This document shows positions 30,638 to 32,564 of a stretch of 32,564 bases of DNA, one piece after another. The first letter of the stretch is position 1. Every line of letters begins with the position of its first letter. The notes beneath the pieces are model-generated. The model was not told the origin of the DNA. It made no database searches and was given only the letters and a program-made list of their open reading frames with translations. A program made the position numbers and the translations under genes. Origin of the DNA: an uncultured Actinomycetes bacterium (GTDB lineage Bacteria; Actinomycetota; Acidimicrobiia; Acidimicrobiales; Microtrichaceae); assembly GCA_903868545.1 (NCBI GenBank), contig CAIPVR010000313.1, forward strand, positions 1 through 32,564. Reading direction: 5' to 3'.

Positions 30638-32564
30638 GTGTTGAAGCGATCTCGACGTCAGAGCACCGACCGAAGTGCCGGTTTCAGCGCGTCGTCGGAA
30701 CGGCTCGAGGAGGAGATCCAGGAGTGGGTCTCCGAGGAGCGTCGCCGCATGGGCGAGATCCTCCTCGACGACGGCCTCATCACCGCCGAGCAGCTGCTCG
30801 ACGCGCTACAGGTGCAGCAGGAGACCGGCCGCCGCCTCGGCGACATCCTCCTCGAGCAGGACCTCGTCGACGAGCACCAACTCGCCGGTGTCCTCGCCGA
30901 GCAGTTCCACATCGACCGCGCCGACCTTCGGATGGTGGAGCCGTCGCCGGCGGCGATCGCCCGGGTGAGCGAGGAACTGGCGCGCAGGCACCAGGTGATC
31001 CCGTTGCGGGTGGAGGATGACGATCGCATCGCGCTCGTCACCGGCGAACCGCTCGGGGTGGAGGCGATCCGCGAGCTCACCCAGCACTGCAGTCGGATCC
31101 GGATCATGGTGGGCGCCACGTCGGACATCCAGCGGATGCTCGACCAGGCCTACAACGCGCTGGCCCTGGCCGACGAGCACATCCAGGCGTTCAACCTCAT
31201 CGCGGACGAGGACGAGTCCACCGCCGATGCGATCAACCTCGAGGTCGACGAGAACGCGCCGATCGTCCAGGTGGTCAACCGCATCCTCATCCAGGCCGCC
31301 CGTGCCCGCGCCTCGGACGTGCACATCGAGCCGCACGAGCACCAGGTGGTGGTGCGGTTCCGCATCGACGGCGCGTTGAGCGTGGCCATCCAGTTGCCGC
31401 GCCGGATGGGCCCGCCGGTGGCGTCGCGGCTCAAGGTGATGAGCGACCTCAACATCGTGGAGCGCCGCCGACCGCAGGACGGCCAGTTCTCGGTGAACGT
31501 CGACGGCCGCCCGATCGATGTGCGCATCTCGGTGGTGGGCACGGTGCACGGCGAGAAGATCGTGCTCCGGATGCTCGACAAGACCCGGTCGCTCATCTCG
31601 CTGAAGAACCTCGGCATCACCCCGGCGATCCTCCCGGAGTACCTCGAGATCGTGAAGGCGCCGCTCGGGATGCTGCTCTGCACGGGCCCCACCGGCTCGG
31701 GCAAGACCACCACCCTCTACGCCACCCTCACCGAGGTGAAGGACCCCACCAAGAACGTGGTCACCATCGAGGACCCGGTGGAGTACCAGTTCGCCGGGAT
31801 CAACCAGATGCCGATCAACGAGATGGCCGGCATCACCTTCGCCGACGGTCTCCGCGGCATCCTCCGCCAGGACCCCGACATCATCCTCGTGGGTGAGATC
31901 CGCGACGTGGAGACGGCGCGCATCGCCACGCAGGCGGCGCTCACCGGCCACTTCGTGCTGAGCTCCCTCCACGCGGTGGACTCCGTCTCCGCGATCCACC
32001 GCTTCACCGACATGGGCATCGAGCCGTTCCTCGTGGCCTCCGCGGTGAGCGGGGTGGTGGGTCAGCGGCTGCTGCGCCGGATCTGCAACAGCTGCCGGGA
32101 GGAGTACGAGCCGCACCCCGACCACGTGCGCCTCACCGAGGGCTTCGCCGGGAAGGTGCCCGACCGTTGGACCCGCGGCGCCGGCTGCAACCTCTGCTCC
32201 GGTACCGGCTACCAGGGCCGGGTGGGCGTGTACGAGTTGCTGAAGATCTCCGACGGCATCCGCGGCCTCATCGTGATCAAGGCCACGGCCAAGGAGATCC
32301 GCGACCTGGCGGTGGAGGAGGGCATGCACACGATGCAGGCCGAGGCCTTCCGCCTGGTGGCCGAGGGGTCCACCACGGTCGACGACGTGCTGCGGAGCGT
32401 GTACGCACCGGGCATGGAGTCCCAGCTGCTCGACATCTCCGACGTCGAGTCGATCGACCTCTCCGACGTCGAGGTCCCCGACCGGCCCACCACCCCACTG
32501 TCGGCCCCGCCGATCGACGTCACCGCCCGGGAGCGGGTGTCGGTCGCCGCCGGCCCGGCCGCCC
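30638..32564 (+). CDS. pilB: Second PilB/GspE-type pilus ATPase with canonical MshEN motifs (3' end cut)
   Basis: At least 642 residues, running past the window end. The two MshEN half motifs are at 37-60 (RMGEILLDDG...) and 66-89 (RLGDILLEQD...), with exactly five residues between them, the spacing of c-di-GMP-binding MshEN domains. Then come APIVQVVNRILIQ, RASDVHIEP, Walker A GPTGSGKTTT (from Gly350, Lys356), the Asp box TIEDPVEYQ, Walker B ILVGEIRDVETA, the His box LSSLHA and zinc cysteines CNSC and CNLC. The tail is acidic (LLDISDVESIDLSDVE). GTG 30638 is preceded by purine-rich GGAGGGGG (30620-30627). PilT is excluded by the N-terminal domain and the zinc site. Probably the first gene of another pilus operon. 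Confidence 0.93.
   Translation, partial: MLKRSRRQSTDRSAGFSASSERLEEEIQEWVSEERRRMGEILLDDGLITAEQLLDALQVQQETGRRLGDILLEQDLVDEHQLAGVLAEQFHIDRADLRMVEPSPAAIARVSEELARRHQVIPLRVEDDDRIALVTGEPLGVEAIRELTQHCSRIRIMVGATSDIQRMLDQAYNALALADEHIQAFNLIADEDESTADAINLEVDENAPIVQVVNRILIQAARARASDVHIEPHEHQVVVRFRIDGALSVAIQLPRRMGPPVASRLKVMSDLNIVERRRPQDGQFSVNVDGRPIDVRISVVGTVHGEKIVLRMLDKTRSLISLKNLGITPAILPEYLEIVKAPLGMLLCTGPTGSGKTTTLYATLTEVKDPTKNVVTIEDPVEYQFAGINQMPINEMAGITFADGLRGILRQDPDIILVGEIRDVETARIATQAALTGHFVLSSLHAVDSVSAIHRFTDMGIEPFLVASAVSGVVGQRLLRRICNSCREEYEPHPDHVRLTEGFAGKVPDRWTRGAGCNLCSGTGYQGRVGVYELLKISDGIRGLIVIKATAKEIRDLAVEEGMHTMQAEAFRLVAEGSTTVDDVLRSVYAPGMESQLLDISDVESIDLSDVEVPDRPTTPLSAPPIDVTARERVSVAAGPAA

Noticed and set aside
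1-32564. CRISPR array, tRNA or rRNA genes, insertion-sequence transposases
   Set aside because: No regularly spaced repeat array, no tRNA-like cloverleaf ends, no rRNA stretches and no transposase motifs were seen on either strand.

Overview
The window is about 32.6 kb of very GC-rich DNA with short intergenic gaps, frequent GTG starts and many one- to four-base gene overlaps. An F420-type luciferase-like oxidoreductase, a FolD of the type I recall from actinobacteria (GRGLTIGRP), two NlpC/P60 wall hydrolases and the absence of any outer-membrane secretin gene point to a monoderm actinobacterium. A deep-branching class such as Acidimicrobiia is my best guess; it is inference, not shown. The core order pcrA - sucC - sucD - purN - purH - folD resembles, from memory, the order in Mycobacterium and Streptomyces, so this is probably conserved chromosome carrying extra genes.

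Layout. 280-3321: two NlpC/P60 peptidoglycan hydrolases around a divergent LLM oxidoreductase, with palindromic and helically phased sites upstream of both hydrolases. 3430-8150: dienelactone-hydrolase-like protein, PcrA helicase, acyl-CoA ligase. 8246-8809 (minus): membrane-anchored unknown protein. 9041-11139: sucCD. 11340-20053: a tightly overlapping type IV pilus operon (PilB-type ATPase, PilC, a short prepilin, a 669-residue prepilin with four PKD domains, a 1000-residue PilX-like prepilin). 20102-22236: purN-purH. 22371-23279: AbiEi-like/DUF559 protein between two copies of a 33-bp direct repeat. 28689-23335 (minus): a five-gene operon for a lipoprotein, a PIG-V-like GT-C transferase, a GT2 transferase, a YdjC-type deacetylase and a methyltransferase. 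28734-30470: folD-metF. 30638-end: a second PilB-type ATPase, cut by the window edge.

How the genes work together. The pilus operon has one assembly ATPase, one platform protein and three prepilins, two with very large passenger regions, which suggests an adhesive pilus. The second ATPase has a textbook two-motif MshEN (c-di-GMP-binding) region. In the first ATPase the same two motifs are pushed apart by a 37-residue linker that contains a 21-bp tandem repeat. The minus-strand operon contains the GT2, YdjC deacetylase and GT-C trio expected for making, deacetylating and transferring a polyprenyl-phosphate-linked N-acetyl-hexosamine. folD-metF and purN-purH are one-carbon and purine housekeeping genes.

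Most unusual signals: (i) a short repeat (core AATAGGGGTCC) at four gene ends, in three cases providing or rewriting the stop region; (ii) the AbiEi-like/DUF559 gene flanked by that repeat, with its start codon in the loop of an 11-bp-arm perfect palindrome; (iii) the split MshEN region; (iv) several genes whose start lies 6-8 nt after a TAnnnT box, implying leaderless transcription.
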